This document shows, one piece after another, positions 10,395 through 22,039 of a stretch of 64,000 nt of DNA (position 1 is the first letter of the stretch; the number at the start of each line of letters is the position of its first letter). This stretch comes from Brachypterus glaber (Eukaryota > Arthropoda > Insecta > Coleoptera > Kateretidae), in NCBI GenBank assembly GCA_958510825.1, contig OY294045.1:12575916-12639915 (forward strand), in the 5' to 3' direction. The notes under the pieces are model-generated. The model worked only from the letters and a program-made list of their open reading frames with translations, did not search any database and was not told the origin of the DNA. The translations under genes and the position numbers were made by a program.

Positions 10395-11441
10395 TACAAG
10401 ATACAAGATTTTATTGGCGTCTCAACATACATGTTATGCGCAAGTCATAAATAAAAATATAAATTGAATTAACAAGACATGTTAAAAATTAATATTATTA
10501 CAGGACAAAAACTCGTCTACACTGTAAAATGCTTTTGATATTAAAAATTTTTTTAACCTCCTTTTAAAACTATTCAAAGGAATATGTAGTAAACTTACAG
10601 GTAATTTATTTAAAAACTTCGGTCCATAAAAGTTTATTCCGTTTCTACTAGATTTAAGTCTTAAATAATTTGTTCTTATTTCTCTTGACTGACGTGTACG
10701 ATGATAATGTACATCTTGACCAGTAATATAGTTTGTCTGATTTTCAAAAACATGAAGAAGACAAGTGTATATATATAGCGATGGGAAAGTCAACAATTCT
10801 AAATTAATAAAACATTGTTTTACATCATCGCGATATCCTAAATTGCTAATTATCCTTATAACCTTTCTTTGCAAACCAAAAACCCTGATGGCACCAGAGG
10901 CATGTCCCCAATTTATCAGACCATATTGCATATTTGAGCAAATTAAGGCATGATATGCAGTTTTTAAGATGTTTTGTGTAACAATGCCACTAAGGCATCT
11001 AATTACAAATATGTTCTTTGATATTTTTTTTGATAAAAAGTCCACATGATGATCCCAAGACAGTTTGGCGTCAAGGTGTAGACCAAGAAACTTGGCATAC
11101 TCCGGGTTTACAAATCCGTGTAAGGGCCTATGTGTAAAAATCATGTTTAATGTTTTATTTGTGTTAAGAGCAAGCGAATTTGAACTAAACCAATTTTGCG
11201 CGAGGGACTGAGTTATATGCATATGCTGCTGAAGCAAGTCTAAATTAAGATTTTTTTGAAAAAACGTTGTGTCATCGGCGAAGAGAATGGACAGTGCATC
11301 TCCCACGCCTAAGTAAATGTCATTGACAAAAATTAAAAACAGGATTGGGCCAAGCACCGATCCCTGTGGAATTCCACTCTCTGCATTTAATATATCTGAC
11401 TTTTTATTATTTATAGTTGTGTATTGACGGCGGTTTGATAA
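10395..11441 (-). mobile_element. 5'-truncated non-LTR retrotransposon (LINE)
   Basis: Holds the C-terminal half of a reverse transcriptase (10482-11441) and a short 3' UTR, ending in CAATAAAATCTTG and a short TTGTATC repeat tail at the plus-strand left edge (GATACAAGATACAAG, 10395-10410). The 5' side is cut at about 11441, where it abuts a 107-bp MITE. This is the normal result of incomplete reverse transcription, or of later recombination. Confidence 0.8.
10482..11441 (-). CDS. Reverse transcriptase, C-terminal half (partial)
   Basis: An open frame without stops from about 11441 to the stop at 10482. It runs from YLSNRRQY through SGIPQGSVLGP (the RT template-grip block) to the catalytic FADDT box. 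FLGLHLDAKLSW and the thumb region follow, then a C-terminal tail with YGPKFLNKLP and a final FKRRLKKFLISKAFYS. These blocks are standard for CR1/Jockey-type LINE ORF2 proteins. The upstream RT blocks and endonuclease are missing, so the product cannot retrotranspose itself. The intact frame suggests a fairly recent insertion. There is no RNase H domain after the RT, unlike the LINE fragments at 25.96 and 33.2 kb, so it is a different lineage. Confidence 0.85.
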   Translation of the reverse strand, partial: LSNRRQYTTINNKKSDILNAESGIPQGSVLGPILFLIFVNDIYLGVGDALSILFADDTTFFQKNLNLDLLQQHMHITQSLAQNWFSSNSLALNTNKTLNMIFTHRPLHGFVNPEYAKFLGLHLDAKLSWDHHVDFLSKKISKNIFVIRCLSGIVTQNILKTAYHALICSNMQYGLINWGHASGAIRVFGLQRKVIRIISNLGYRDDVKQCFINLELLTFPSLYIYTCLLHVFENQTNYITGQDVHYHRTRQSREIRTNYLRLKSSRNGINFYGPKFLNKLPVSLLHIPLNSFKRRLKKFLISKAFYSVDEFLSCNNINF

Positions 11442-11546
11442 GTATTACGTAACGCAAATTTCGGACCCCCACTCCCCCTTGTAACGCTATTTTCCTATAT
11501 CATTAATATGGGCGTAACACTCCAAAATGAGCGTTACGTAATACTT
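11440..11546. mobile_element. 107-bp MITE with TTACGTAA ends
   Basis: AAGTATTACGTAACGC at 11440 mirrors GCGTTACGTAATACTT at 11531-11546. The C-rich interior (GGACCCCCACTCCCCC) is typical of a MITE seen in several insects. The outer flank GAACGTTCC exists only on the right, so the left end was lost where the LINE joins it. Confidence 0.6.
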
Positions 11547-11744
11547 GAACGTTCCCTAAGCTTGTGGCATCTAAAATAAAAACGTTATATTATTCTTAAG
11601 TGCGTCGTCTTAGAGCCGTGGGAAGACAAATATGGGACTTAGCCACCGATGGACGTTCGCCACAGAATGTTTATCAAAAGCGATAATTGGTCAGGTGTGG
11701 CTTGTGTACCTAGTGTGATACACGGTAAAATATTTTTACCTAAA
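11547..11744. other. Unassigned spacer
   Basis: Nothing recognised between the small MITE and the next dispersed element. Confidence 0.4.
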
Positions 11745-12077
11745 AATAGTTATTTATGGTACTAGTGGGTAAAGTAAGATATTGCCCATGAGAAAATTAA
11801 CCTGCGAGGCATCAGCCAAGCAGGTTAATTTTCGAGAGGGCAATATCGGTTTACCCATGAGTGCCATACAAGGTTTTATCCAATAAATAGCTTAGGAATT
11901 CATATTTTTATTAAAAATTTTAATGACATTTACAAGAAAATAATTTGACAAGTGACAGTTGAGTGGGTAAAATAAATAATTATCCACTCAATAAAGTAAA
12001 AGCCACGCGGGGGTTATTATTGAGTTTATCTATTTAAAATAAAGCTGGTAATTGTCTTATTATCTGTATGTATTGGA
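11745..12077 (+). mobile_element. 333-bp dispersed element, copy 3
   Basis: Full-length copy, same length as copy 1 and almost identical to it. The hairpin is complete (GCAGGTTAATTTTCGAGAGG at 11819). Confidence 0.8.
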
Positions 12078-12283
12078 TAAATATATTTTTCTTAAGCAGG
12101 CCAACGAAACCCACCGAGCCCACACATCAAGAAACATGTTGGGCACCCTCAATTGACAAAACGCAACCTAAACGAGTGGGTTAATATGAAAGTGCTGTCA
12201 AAGCAAGAAAAAGTGGCAACAGCAATAGGCTTGACAATAGCCACAGAAAATAAGAGAAAGAAAAGAAGATTATGGGTAAAAGA

Positions 12284-12967
12284 ATAGCTTTTTTCTACGA
12301 CTGCTTTAGAATGTAAGCAAATACACACACTTTTCAATGACAGAATGAATCCATTCTAGCTCTAGATACGGTATGAATATTTCGTATCAAGTGTTAGAAT
12401 AAGCACATGTAGTGCCATCACTTGTTTATAAAAGTAAATAAAACTGTAGCAAAATTAGCAAAAATTTATATATTTTACTATGAAATATTGAATAATTTAA
12501 TGCAATTTAAAGTTTTGCGTTAAAATTACATAAAGTTTATTAGTTTTTCTTAATATTTGACCGGTTTTTTATCAATTTAGTTCAAAAAATTAAAACTACT
12601 CCATCTATTGTTAAATATTTAAACCTGATATCTGTCACAGCAATCTGACAAAACCTTTAATTTTTGCATTATAATTTGTAAATATGTGCTAAAATTAAAT
12701 AAAAATCTTTTTTAAGTACTGATTCGATAAAATTATTAAATAGCATTAATTGCTTTATTTAAAAATATGTGTTTTGTTGCATTAACAATGTCGAGTCACA
12801 AAAAACATTGTTTTTAACCTTGTCCGCAGTTTAAAGCCATACAGTGTTTCATATTTGCAGTAGAAGAAAAAGTATAGTCTACAACACGTATGGAATAGTC
12901 ATTCCGCACTCGCGGGACCGTCATCTCCGGCTCGTATGACAAACTTTCCGCTCGCGCGGAATATTAT
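12284..12967 (+). repeat. About 690-bp dispersed repeat, copy A
   Basis: Shared with 47047-47755 (inverted) and 55863-56478 (same strand). The body is AT-rich (TGTAAATATGTGCTAAAATT, TATTAAATAGCATTAATTGC). It ends in a GC-rich block of about 110 bp with TTCCGC..CGCGGGACCGTCAT and TTTCCGCTCGCGCGGAATAT, which forms an imperfect hairpin. A CAACATGTTG-bearing segment at 13058-13110 and AAACATGTTGGG at 12133 may be the ends of a larger element containing it. No protein function is recognisable. Confidence 0.65.
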
Positions 12968-13894
12968 TATTATATAATAATAAATAATTATAAAGTCCAA
13001 ACCTAGGAGCCTGCAACACACTCATTTGGAAACTTGTTGACGACAACTCCGTTCGCCAACATGTTGCGCAACATGCTGCCTGGTGAGTGGCCTGCTTTAG
13101 ATATCTGCACTGTCGGACTGGGAATGTATTTTACCAAGTAAAATAAAAAATATATATTTTTTTCAATTTATTTGAAATTTGAGAAAAAATTATGGAAATA
13201 AAAATATCCGCAGCAACTGTCACATAAATTTACATAAAAGTGAATTTTTTTAATACTGATTTATAGAATAACCAATTCTAAGAAAAAAAAAATATAACAT
13301 TTATATGAAAGTGTGCCAAATTTACCTATTTCTCTTTTTGTCAAATTCTTACGTCGAAAAGTTTTTTACATAAGAAAAAAAAATATTTTTTAAAATTTGA
13401 CACACTAACTGGGTTTCTTGTGCAGGGTCATATAATACTTATATTCAATATGCATATAAAAATAGGATTCTTACTCCAAGCCCTCGGCTGGGATTGTTTT
13501 TGGTAAAACTTGAGGTGGGGCAAGGCGTTCGAAATAAGTACATAAAAGCTTGAAAGTAATTCTGTGCCATATTAAATAATAAAATATATTTTTTACAGTG
13601 TAGATGCTAAACCTCACAAAAAACTTGTTTTAAAAAAGACGAAAAAACAGTTTGTTCTCATGGTACATAATTTGGTTGGGATATTTGAATAAAAACAACA
13701 TTTAGTACTCGCTTTGTAACGACTATCGTTTTTATACTCAAATAGATGTTTACCAAGAGAAAATAGAAGAATAATATCTAAACAAATAGTGAATTATTTT
13801 TGTTAAATATTTTCTTTATATCGTGTGTTCGTACTTTAAATTACAATAGTTTACAGTGGTTGTGTGCCAGTTCTTTTTAACATTTTCTTAAGTA
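12968..13894. other. AT-rich spacer
   Basis: Apart from the CAACATGTTGCGCAACATG patch (about 13058-13078) I see nothing identifiable. Confidence 0.4.
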
Positions 13895-14781
13895 GTCTGT
13901 TCAACAAGAGCGTGTCTTTGATTATTCAAAAAATTTAAAAGGTATCTCCGCCATATTTAACATCTTAATTCTTCTATCTCTGTACTATTTCTGTAGCACT
14001 GATTTGTTATTGTAGTAGTCAAATTGTCGTGACGAGCACTCGTTAAAGAAAATCAGTTCCATTTACGCCAAGAGATTTGAGGCGGTCGACCGCGGTCTTT
14101 TTGTGCCTGCATCCGCGAGGACCTAAATTAAAGGTCGCCAATGCATCAAAAGTGATTAAAAAGTCTAAATGCTTGGTCTTACTTTGAAATGCATTTGATC
14201 CAGTGTACAGTTAGGCACCCCGTAAAAATTCATGTTTGGGGATACTTTTCAGAACGTGGATTTAGTTGCCTAAAGTTGTTTACTGAGAATTTGAACGCTC
14301 AGAGAATTTTGAAAATTTTCCACCGTGGACTTATAAAGTCAGTTAAAAGAATGTTTAGATCCAAAAACAAAGATTGGATATTGCAAGAGGACCATGATCC
14401 AAAACACCGCAGTCGACTCTGCACCGACTGGAAGAGGAAAAATGGCAATACGACGTTACTTTGGCCTTCACAACCACCGGATGCAAATCCAATCGAAAAC
14501 GTGTAGAGGTTTTTGAAGTTTAAACTTAAAGGAACGAAACTGCTGAATTTGAAGCAGCTCGCAGTAGCCATTCGTGAGAAATGGACGTCGTTGACAGTAA
14601 AATACGCAGAATGTATGCCAAAAAGGTTTCAAGCCATTCTGGATAACAATGGAGATTTTACGGTGTACTTAGTAGGAGAGAAATAGCATTTTTTATCTAC
14701 TTTAATGTTAAAAAAAATAATAAATAAATATCTTTCATAGAAAAAAAAAATATTGAAAACACGCTCTTGTTGAACAGACTG
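13895..14781 (+). mobile_element. Tc1-like transposon, internally deleted
   Basis: TIRs: GTCTGTTCAACAAGAGCGTG at the left and the mirror CACGCTCTTGTTGAACAGAC at the right, with TA flanking the right end and probably the left. At 887 bp it is about half the usual Tc1 length. The DNA-binding half survives only as traces (GGRPRSFCAC readable around 14083-14112). The transposase C-terminal half is described separately. Confidence 0.85.
14189..14686 (+). pseudogene. Tc1-type transposase, C-terminal half, one nonsense codon
   Basis: The frame reads VWGYFSERGF, then QEDHDPKHRS with the second catalytic Asp, then WPSQPPDANPIENV with the catalytic Glu. The two catalytic residues have 34 residues between them (DD34E pattern). 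A TAG at 14504-14506 sits exactly where the family has Trp (ENLW), a TGG-to-TAG change. The same frame then continues to the natural end (RFLKFKLKG ... FTVYLVGEK, stop at 14684-14686). No frameshift is visible in this half. The first catalytic Asp and the helix-turn-helix domains are missing or scrambled upstream, so it is inactive. Confidence 0.85.
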
Positions 14782-14855
14782 TATGTTTATGCGCTGAATT
14801 CGAATTCGTCAAGAAATATATAATTTATATATGAGTGGTGCAGCGAAAAGGTAAC

Positions 14856-15108
14856 ATACAGGGTTAATTAGAAATAAGTTCGAGAAATTTAAGAGGTGAT
14901 TCTACGTTAAAAAATATGTATCAAAGTTCCTATAAAGGTTAGTCCGGAAATGAGCCCTGAGGGAGCTGAGGCCCTTCGAATATGGACATATTAAATGGGG
15001 AACCAAAAAAGCACCAATAAAATTTTGATACTGCTGGGCGATTCTTCATTTAAAACTAAGCAAAAAAGTATTCTTCACCAAAACGCCAAAATTTAATATT
15101 AAAGGAGT
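14856..15108 (+). mobile_element. CAGGGTTA fold-back family, half element
   Basis: Begins ACATACAGGGTTAATTAG and contains the family phrases GGTGATTCTACGTTAAAAAA, AAGTTCCTATAAAGGTT and GCGATTCTTC. The full palindromic form is at 49358-49808. Here only one arm remains, ending near CCAAAATTTAATATTAAAGG. Confidence 0.6.
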
Positions 15109-15401
15109 AATAGCCTTTTAAAAAGTAACATTTTTAGTGGCACAAAATGTTACTTCCTCTTAACTGCATTTTTTTTAACGGTAGCTCACACAGTATTGTT
15201 TGTTTTGTTTTGTTTTGTTTGTATGACATTTTTTATGTATTTTTACTCAAGGAATCTATATTTTTTACCAAAACTACAAAAAACATTAACGTGACGTGAC
15301 ATACTGGAAAGGGGGGTCAAAAATTTCTGGTCAAACAACATGACAAATATTATGAACGTTATCTAACATGCAAATATGATTTCTCTACTTTGTAAACAAT
15401 T

Positions 15402-15906
15402 AGTGCGTTCAATGGAAACAGCAAAACTCGAAGGCTGCCAAATCACCACTGAACGCTATGATCGATTGAAAGATGTCGCTGGAATCATTCCTCATCAATG
15501 TTTTGAGATGATAAGTTTTGATTGATTTAAAGTACGTTTTCTTAGATTATTCTGTCCTATTCTCTGTCAATTATCTGTCATAATTTTTATTTGTTCCGGA
15601 AACGCGGCCATTTTTTATTCTCATTTATTATTCGATGGATTTATGTCGAATAATTTTCTTGAACAGAATTGCTTAAAACGCGTGTGTCAGCTAATGGCAT
15701 GCTTAAGGATAATTATAATTATTCTAGAGAGAAATATTCTTGTAACGTACCTTTTATAAAAGCGCGGGATTGTACTTTTTGTGGGTATTTCTAACCTCAA
15801 ATGGTGGTTGTGACAAGTGACAGATATTAGCCTTTCAGCAGTTTGATAGCAAAACTTATCATTTGATGACTTTTGATTAGCTTTGCTGTTTTTATTGAAC
15901 GCAGTC
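15402..15906. mobile_element. 505-bp inverted-repeat element
   Basis: GTGCGTTCAATGGAAACAGC at the left mirrors GCTGTTTTTATTGAACGC at the right. Inner matches such as GATGATAAGTTTTG / CAAAACTTATCATTTGATG extend the arms. No superfamily assigned. The minus-strand open frame inside is only arm sequence. Confidence 0.6.
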
Positions 15907-16145
15907 AATGTTCCCCATACACACTGTGAGCTGCGATATTAAAATTTAAAAATTTATCTCTCAATCTCTCAATACAATCTATAAAATCTTCAAATTCAAA
16001 GTTTAAGACACCGTAGTATTAAAGGAAATACCTGAAATACCATAATGCGATTAATAAAAATTACTTAAAATAGAAACTAATAATAAATCTATAAAGAAAT
16101 TGCACTGCTCTACTACAGAATTTTCACAATCAATGAGAAAATCCC

Positions 16146-16206
16146 TACCAAAATGTCATATAGCTGCTATTTCACGCTTTTTTGCGATCATCAGCATATA
16201 TTGGTA
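16146..16206 (-). ncRNA. Hammerhead-like motif, left arm (weaker copy)
   Basis: On the minus strand: CTGATGA (194-188 of 16 kb), CGC/GCG stem II, GAAA (16173-16170), a short stem III and an AUA triplet. The outer stem I (TACCAA/TTGGTA) is kept. The three inner stem I pairs seen in the right arm are lost, because ATG rather than TCA precedes the core. Activity is doubtful. Confidence 0.4.
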
Positions 16207-16475
16207 TGGTGGCTTTCGCACCGACTAGTCGACAGTCGCGACTGTTGAAAATTTAAAACACATAAAAAATAAGTATAACTGTATCGAGAGCGTACAAATT
16301 GGTCGCGCCATCTAGATATTGATAATTCTTTTCAGATTGCCGGTCTGTCAACATCTAATGTGTAGTACTTTTGTGCAAACGTTAGATGGCGCCACCAATT
16401 TGTACGCTCTTGATACAGTTATACTTATTTTTGATAAGTATTTTAAATTTTCAACAGTCGGTGCGAAAGCCACCA

Positions 16476-16540
16476 TACCAATATATTCTCACTGATGATC
16501 GCAAAAAAGCGTGAAATAGCAGCTATATGACATTTTGGTA
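16476..16540 (+). ncRNA. Variant hammerhead ribozyme, right arm
   Basis: Stem I is TACCAA (16476-16481) with TTGGTA (16535-16540), plus TCA (16489-16491) with TGA (16528-16530), separated by a 7-nt/4-nt internal loop. The core is CTGATGA (16492-16498). Stem II is CGC/GCG with an A6 loop and a U-U mismatch at its base. GAAA is at 16513-16516. Stem III is AUAG/CUAU. The triplet is AUA, cut expected after 16527. It departs from the consensus in the stem II base pair and in having GAAAU instead of GAAAC. Confidence 0.5.
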
Positions 16541-16609
16541 GGGATTTTCTCAATGATTGTGAAAATTCTGTAGTAGAGCAGTGCAATTTCTTTATAGATT
16601 TTAATAGTT

Positions 16610-17960
16610 TGCCGTCTATAAGGCACTAAACTTTATTTTCATTAATAATTAAATGTTTAGTAAATTAGCTTCACGTTTTGCGATGAACATATAAAATAAA
16701 TTTGTCAAAATTGAAAAATTGCAATTTTACTTTAAAATTTATGTGAACATAACAATTAAACCATGAGTCATAACTTTTAATATCGTATTTAATTTTCGCA
16801 TATAATATGCAAAACGTCATGAAGCTTATATTTCCAAAACTCACAATTTAACAAATTAATTTATAGAAAGGTTAAAATATATGATTTTTTATACTTTAAA
16901 ACTTGTTTTACAAATTTTCAAAACCTCAAAGATTACCCTGGATCAAAAATATTTGTATACAATTTTTTTTATCTATCCTTCACAACTGTCGAAAAAAATT
17001 GTCTATCTGTGTTTCTGCCTGTCCGTTACTTTGTCCCTCCGTCTGCAATGGCGTAGATGAGGGAGGGGTAATGGGGGTAATTACTGCCCCCCATAGGACA
17101 CAAATGTATGTTTTTATTGCATTATCCTATAAAAAAATATAAATATCTAAGATCTTGGTTTGGACTTGGATATAGAAAAAAAAATACGCCCTTGTCCATC
17201 CGCCCGTCCTTTTGTTCGCTCGAGTATGGGGCACGATAGCTCAGGAACGGAAAATACCATCGAAACAAAAATTTCATCAAAAATTAAGTTCTCCGATAGA
17301 GAAAAAAATGTCCAAAACCCCTCTCTCCCCTAAAAGTAAACATTATAAAAAGATAGAATCCTCAACCCAGAAATCAGAAATTTGGTATGACAGTTCAAGG
17401 TCATATTTAGCTAGCTTTTAAACGCCTCGATCTAGAAACTTAAAATTTGGCGGTGCTCTTTGCAAGAAACCAAAATCAACGTATCTCTCAAATTGGCCGT
17501 TCAAGGTCTTACTTTGCTATATTTTAAACGCACTGACTTGTTACGATGATATGACATGTCATTTCAAGGTAATATTTTGCCAACTTTATAACGCCTTGAC
17601 ATAGATACATGAAATTATATGGGTGGAATTTAGAACAAGTCTAATCGAGCGAACTGTCAAATGACAGTTCAAGCTCATACTTTTCCAACTTTTAAACGGC
17701 AAAAGAATATGAGGAAATGCAATATAATATCCACTATTAATGTGGACTCTTGCGTTATTAAAAAAATAGTATTGTCGATTATACGCTATGAGATAAAACC
17801 TTCGAATTTGGGTAACAGTTATAATTTTTCCCTATTTTTTTTCCGGACTTTTTTGCATTTTTTTTTGTTACATAAATATTAGATATTTATTTTAATTTTT
17901 GGTGTAAAAATTCACTTCAAGGAAGGTGTTCATTTTTAATAGCAGTACCCATGTATTTTT
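16610..17960. other. AT-rich spacer with small dispersed fragments
   Basis: Contains a fragment at 17065-17095 (GGAGGGGTAATGGGGGTAAT) that recurs inverted at about 43230. It also contains TCTAGAAACTTAAAATTTGG (17434), part of a phrase that recurs through the window. No gene recognised. Confidence 0.45.
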
Positions 17961-17961
17961 T

Positions 17962-18849
17962 AACCGACTTCCAAAAAAGGAGGAGGTTATCAATTCGACG
18001 TGTGACTTTGTTTTTTTTTATGTTTGTTCCCACATAACTTTGGAATGGATTAACGGAATTTAATGAAACATTTTGCAACTTAAAGAGGACATTCATGAGG
18101 TGGTCCCGTTTTAATTTGACGCTCATATAATGCCGGGTAAGCCGGATAATTAAGATAAATCTAATCGTTTTAACAATTTCACTTAAAACCGATTTAATGT
18201 GGTTCTAATACCAACCAAATTTTTTAGAAAATGATCGGATAACTCGGATAAGCCGGATAACTTGATTAAGGGGTCACTCAAATATTACGGCAGGCTAAAT
18301 ATCTTTTAAAAATGCCGCTAAACTTGATTCTGTGGACCTGTAATATAAAAATACCAAGAGAAAATTATAAAATTTGTGATTATACCATAAGGCGTTATTT
18401 GATTATTACTTAACGCTTGAAGTTTAACAAAAATTTCTTTAGTATTTTTTTAAATTAAGGTTGGTTGGACTCTTGGGTGCTGAAGTAAAAATACTACTAA
18501 ATTTATTTTTTAGAAATTTATCTTTAAGATGATGACGTCACAACGCACTAATAGTGCATTGTGACGTCAGCAGCTTGCCGAGATGGAAGGACAACTATAA
18601 TTTAGCTTACATAACGTTGCAAATCTACAATTTCTGTGTCTCTAAAAAGTAAAAATTAAAAAAAAATGTTAACGAAAAAAAATGAACCGACTTCTGTCTC
18701 TAAAAAGTAAAAAATAAAAAATAAGTCGGTGCCAATTTCACAGCAACCAATTTAACAACATAAATAATTGTTAGTATTTAATTTAGGGAGTGGTGAAATT
18801 GGCACCGGCTTATTTTTTATTTTTTACTTTTTAGAGACAGAAGTCGGTT
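17962..18849 (+). mobile_element. AACCGACTTC element, copy 1 (888 bp)
   Basis: Starts AACCGACTTCCAAAAAAGG and ends GAAGTCGGTT. A second, internal AACCGACTTC (about 18684) opens a 3'-terminal hairpin of roughly 165 bp. Its arms include TCTCTAAAAAGTAAAAAATA and TAAGTCGGTGCCAATTTCAC, mirrored before the end. Another hairpin (GACGTCACAACGCACTA / TAGTGCATTGTGACGTC) lies at 18533-18570. Copy 2 is at 29976-30848. Elements with this GGAGGAGGTTATCAA start are widespread in insects as I recall them; the class is unsettled. Confidence 0.7.
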
Positions 18850-21800
18850 CTTTTTTTTTTTGGAAAAGTTTTTATAGAATTAATAACTAAACGCAAATGG
18901 AAATTTGGAAATTTTGTTAGAATAGACCTCGGTATATCATGAGACATTTAAAATAGTACAATTAAACTGCATTTACTTAGTACACAAATTTGCATGCCTA
19001 ATGAGTTCTCACTATACCTCTTAGATGATTTTTTAACGCCAAATATTGAAGGGTGGTTATACAAAGACATCCCAGACGGTCACCCCTTTTTAAGAAAAGA
19101 AAAAAGGGCTTATTTAAATATTCCAGTCCGTTTAAATTAGCGTTAAAATCGAGAAAATTTTCTTTAACCCTTTACTAGTAATGTGGTGCATTTACTAAAG
19201 TAGGTACAGTGGTGGCACTAAAAATAGGGACAAACAATTTTTCATAGATTATAGTGGGTCTGGTGTCATTTGTTAAAAAACGTCAAAATATGTCAAATAT
19301 TTGTTTATTTTTTGCTGTTATACAAGTAGTTTGTAAAAAAATAGTTTTTTATCTTTATTTTAATTTAAAATGAGTTTACATATCGTGGAAATTTAAGAGA
19401 AAAAATGCTCAGTCGTCCTTAGTATTAGGAGATATGGATTAGGTTCAATTTTAGTGAAAACAGTTCATGAAATAGATCTGTTTCTTAAGAAATGTTTTAT
19501 TGAGAAAAACTTAGGTTCTTATATCAAACCGAAAAAGGATCATCAAAAGCTAGAACGGATGGAAGCAAATTTTTATAATATAAGAAAAAACCGAGAAAAA
19601 CAAGGTGCAGTTGCCGTATACTAGGATTTTTTTTTTCGCTTACCTCAGTGCGGCTCTTCAGTAATGAACTCTTAAACTCAAATCCATTTGCAGTAGAAAA
19701 TTTATAAAACCTTATGAGTTTTTAGCTGTACTGAAGAGTAAAATTAGGTGTGTGTTTTTTTTTAATGAATATTAAACACATATTCTTTACCCATATAGTA
19801 CAATTTTGATCCAAAGATTATCAATTTTATTATTATTTAAATATAACATTTGTGTAAAATTTAATGAATATATATTTATCAATAAACATTAATTTGTTAA
19901 TTTAATATTTTTTGACAGTAAACTTCAACTAAATAATTCAGTTATGTCAAAACGAAGTAACCTAGTTTTTAATTTTTAAAATAATACCATGTTAATCCAT
20001 GAAAAAAATATAAAAATTACACGAATTTTTTTGAGGTTGTCCCGATATTTAATGCAACAACTATACTAAATCCAAATAGTTAGTTTATACACAAAAACAT
20101 AAGAAAGGCGAGAAACGTAACCTCTTGTTTTGTCTAGCGAGACAAGTTTTCGAGGGAGTCGAGAAGTCTCGATTCTTGGTGAAGAATATCGACTCTCTAT
20201 AACATCTTAATTTGTCTTGATTTTTTAAATAACTCTCTTTTCTCAAAATCAAGAAAATAAAAGACAAAAAATCTTAATTTCTTGATTTTCATCTTCCTTA
20301 CCCTTCCAGATTTTTACCAAAATAATCTTCTTCGAGAAATTTAAATGTGCAAAATTTTAGCTCAAAGCGTTCTCGACTTTTTATAATCTTTATGTGATTT
20401 TTTGATTTTTTGGTGTATTTTAGTGAACGACTCACTTGAGAATGGATAAATTTATCCGAAACGATTAATATAAAAATTGTTTATCAAGACTTTATTTTTC
20501 TTATTTGTTAAAAATATGTTTAAGATTTTTGATCCGCATTACTATTTTTATACCACGTCACCAGTTAAGTGTTAACCCTTCCTGAATGTAATTACGTTTA
20601 GGTTAAAAGGTCCATTATTTATGATTCCTTGGGAAGGTCAATAAACCTAATGCAAATAAATTTTACGTATGCAAAATATATTCCAGAATTCTACCCTGTT
20701 TCTCACAAAAAAATATTTAGGGTATTAATACCTCTCTATGGTTTCTAATTTTATTTTATATAGAATTATGTACACATTGTATAAACATGCATGTTTAATA
20801 GAGTTATATGCAAATCAGAGCCTTTGGAAATAAAAAAGGATAAACACTGGTCCATGAGAAACTGTGATTTAAAATATTCCTAGATCTATATGTATAGAAA
20901 GTGCCAAAGGTACGTCAAAAAGGTAAACTCAAAAACTTATGAAAGCTATTTATTACTTATTTTATATTCTAAAATGTTAGTACCATTTCTAAGTGCCAAG
21001 TACCTACAAGGTATATTTTGACTTAATTATGGGCCGAGGGGTCCATGTCCCCTATGACCTCAACTGTACTAATACCACATATCGGTAATTTTTTGCTACA
21101 TTTGTTATTATTATTATTAGTACTATTATTATGTTATAAGTAAAAATATTAATATGGGATCTAAATACACAAATTGTATTATTTTGTATAGTAAAATAAA
21201 CACGTTAAAAAACTTCTTGCTAAATATGATTTTTTTAATTTTATTTTTATGTAAATTTTTCTCATTTTTTGACATAAAATATGCTATTTAAGTTACATTT
21301 TCAATTTCTCGTACATTTTTGTATTTTTGCAAAATTTTGCACAACAATTAAACGAACAATTTTTTTATTTTAATTTTAAATTGATAAATTTATCACAAAG
21401 AAAAAGTTTGTAAAGAAAAAATTCAGAATTGGCAAAAAGTTGAACTAAAAGTTTGTTTCGGCCCGCTGTGTGAAGCATACAATACCAACCTTATAATATT
21501 TATTATCACGATTGCAGTATTAAACAAGCCTTGAAGATATGTAATGCGACGCATTCCATTATATATTATTCACAGTAAATGGTAAAATACCATATTGCAT
21601 TTCCCAATTACTTTCAAAAAGAAAAACCAAAGAAATATACATTAAAAAAAAGATCTTTTTTGAAAAAAGAAAAATTACTGAAAAAAAAAAAAATCAAACA
21701 AAAAGGTAGGTATCGAAAAAACTATTTTTTTTTAATTTTTAATTATTTTTTATTAAATTTTCTTTTTGCGAAAAACAAAAAATTAAAAAAAGGTTAAAAA

Positions 21801-22039
21801 AAAAATTTCAAAAAAAAAAACAAAAAATTCAAAAGTTTTGCTTTTTTTTAATTTTCTTTTGGTAAGTATAATTGATCTTTATAATAAAAGTATTTTTTTT
21901 TTGAAAAAAATACTTTAATCGAAATTTTTTTTTAGCTTTTTTCAATTTTTAACCCCCATAAGTTTTTTGTTTTCGGGGGGATTACTTTCAAAAACAATAG
22001 GGATCTTCCCCTCGTAGAACTTGATTTTTCCTGAACAGT
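18850..22039. other. Very AT-rich region, no gene recognised
   Basis: Low-complexity A and T runs are densest at 21580-21960, where they create spurious lysine/phenylalanine-rich frames. GTACTGAAGAG (19726) and CTCTTCAGTAATG (19655) are inverted near each other. TTTTAGCTCAAAGCGTTCTC (20353) belongs to the recurring insect phrase noted in the findings. Confidence 0.5.

Larger units (their letters stand above)
16085..16601. mobile_element. 517-bp fold-back element carrying two hammerhead-like motifs
   Basis: Long arms (about 230 bp) begin AAATCTATAAAGAAATTGCA and are mirrored to 16601. The centre is around 16343. Each arm contains the same CTGATGATCGC...GCGTGAAAT motif in opposite orientation. 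The two arms differ by a few bases and by a GACTAGTCGACAGTC segment present only on the left. Confidence 0.75.

Noticed and set aside
19650..19740. CTGAAGAGCC...GCGAAAA near 19660 as a hammerhead
   Set aside because: Stem II would be two pairs over a long loop; no stem I or triplet.
21579..21797. Lys/Phe-rich open frame
   Set aside because: Arises from A and T homopolymer runs.
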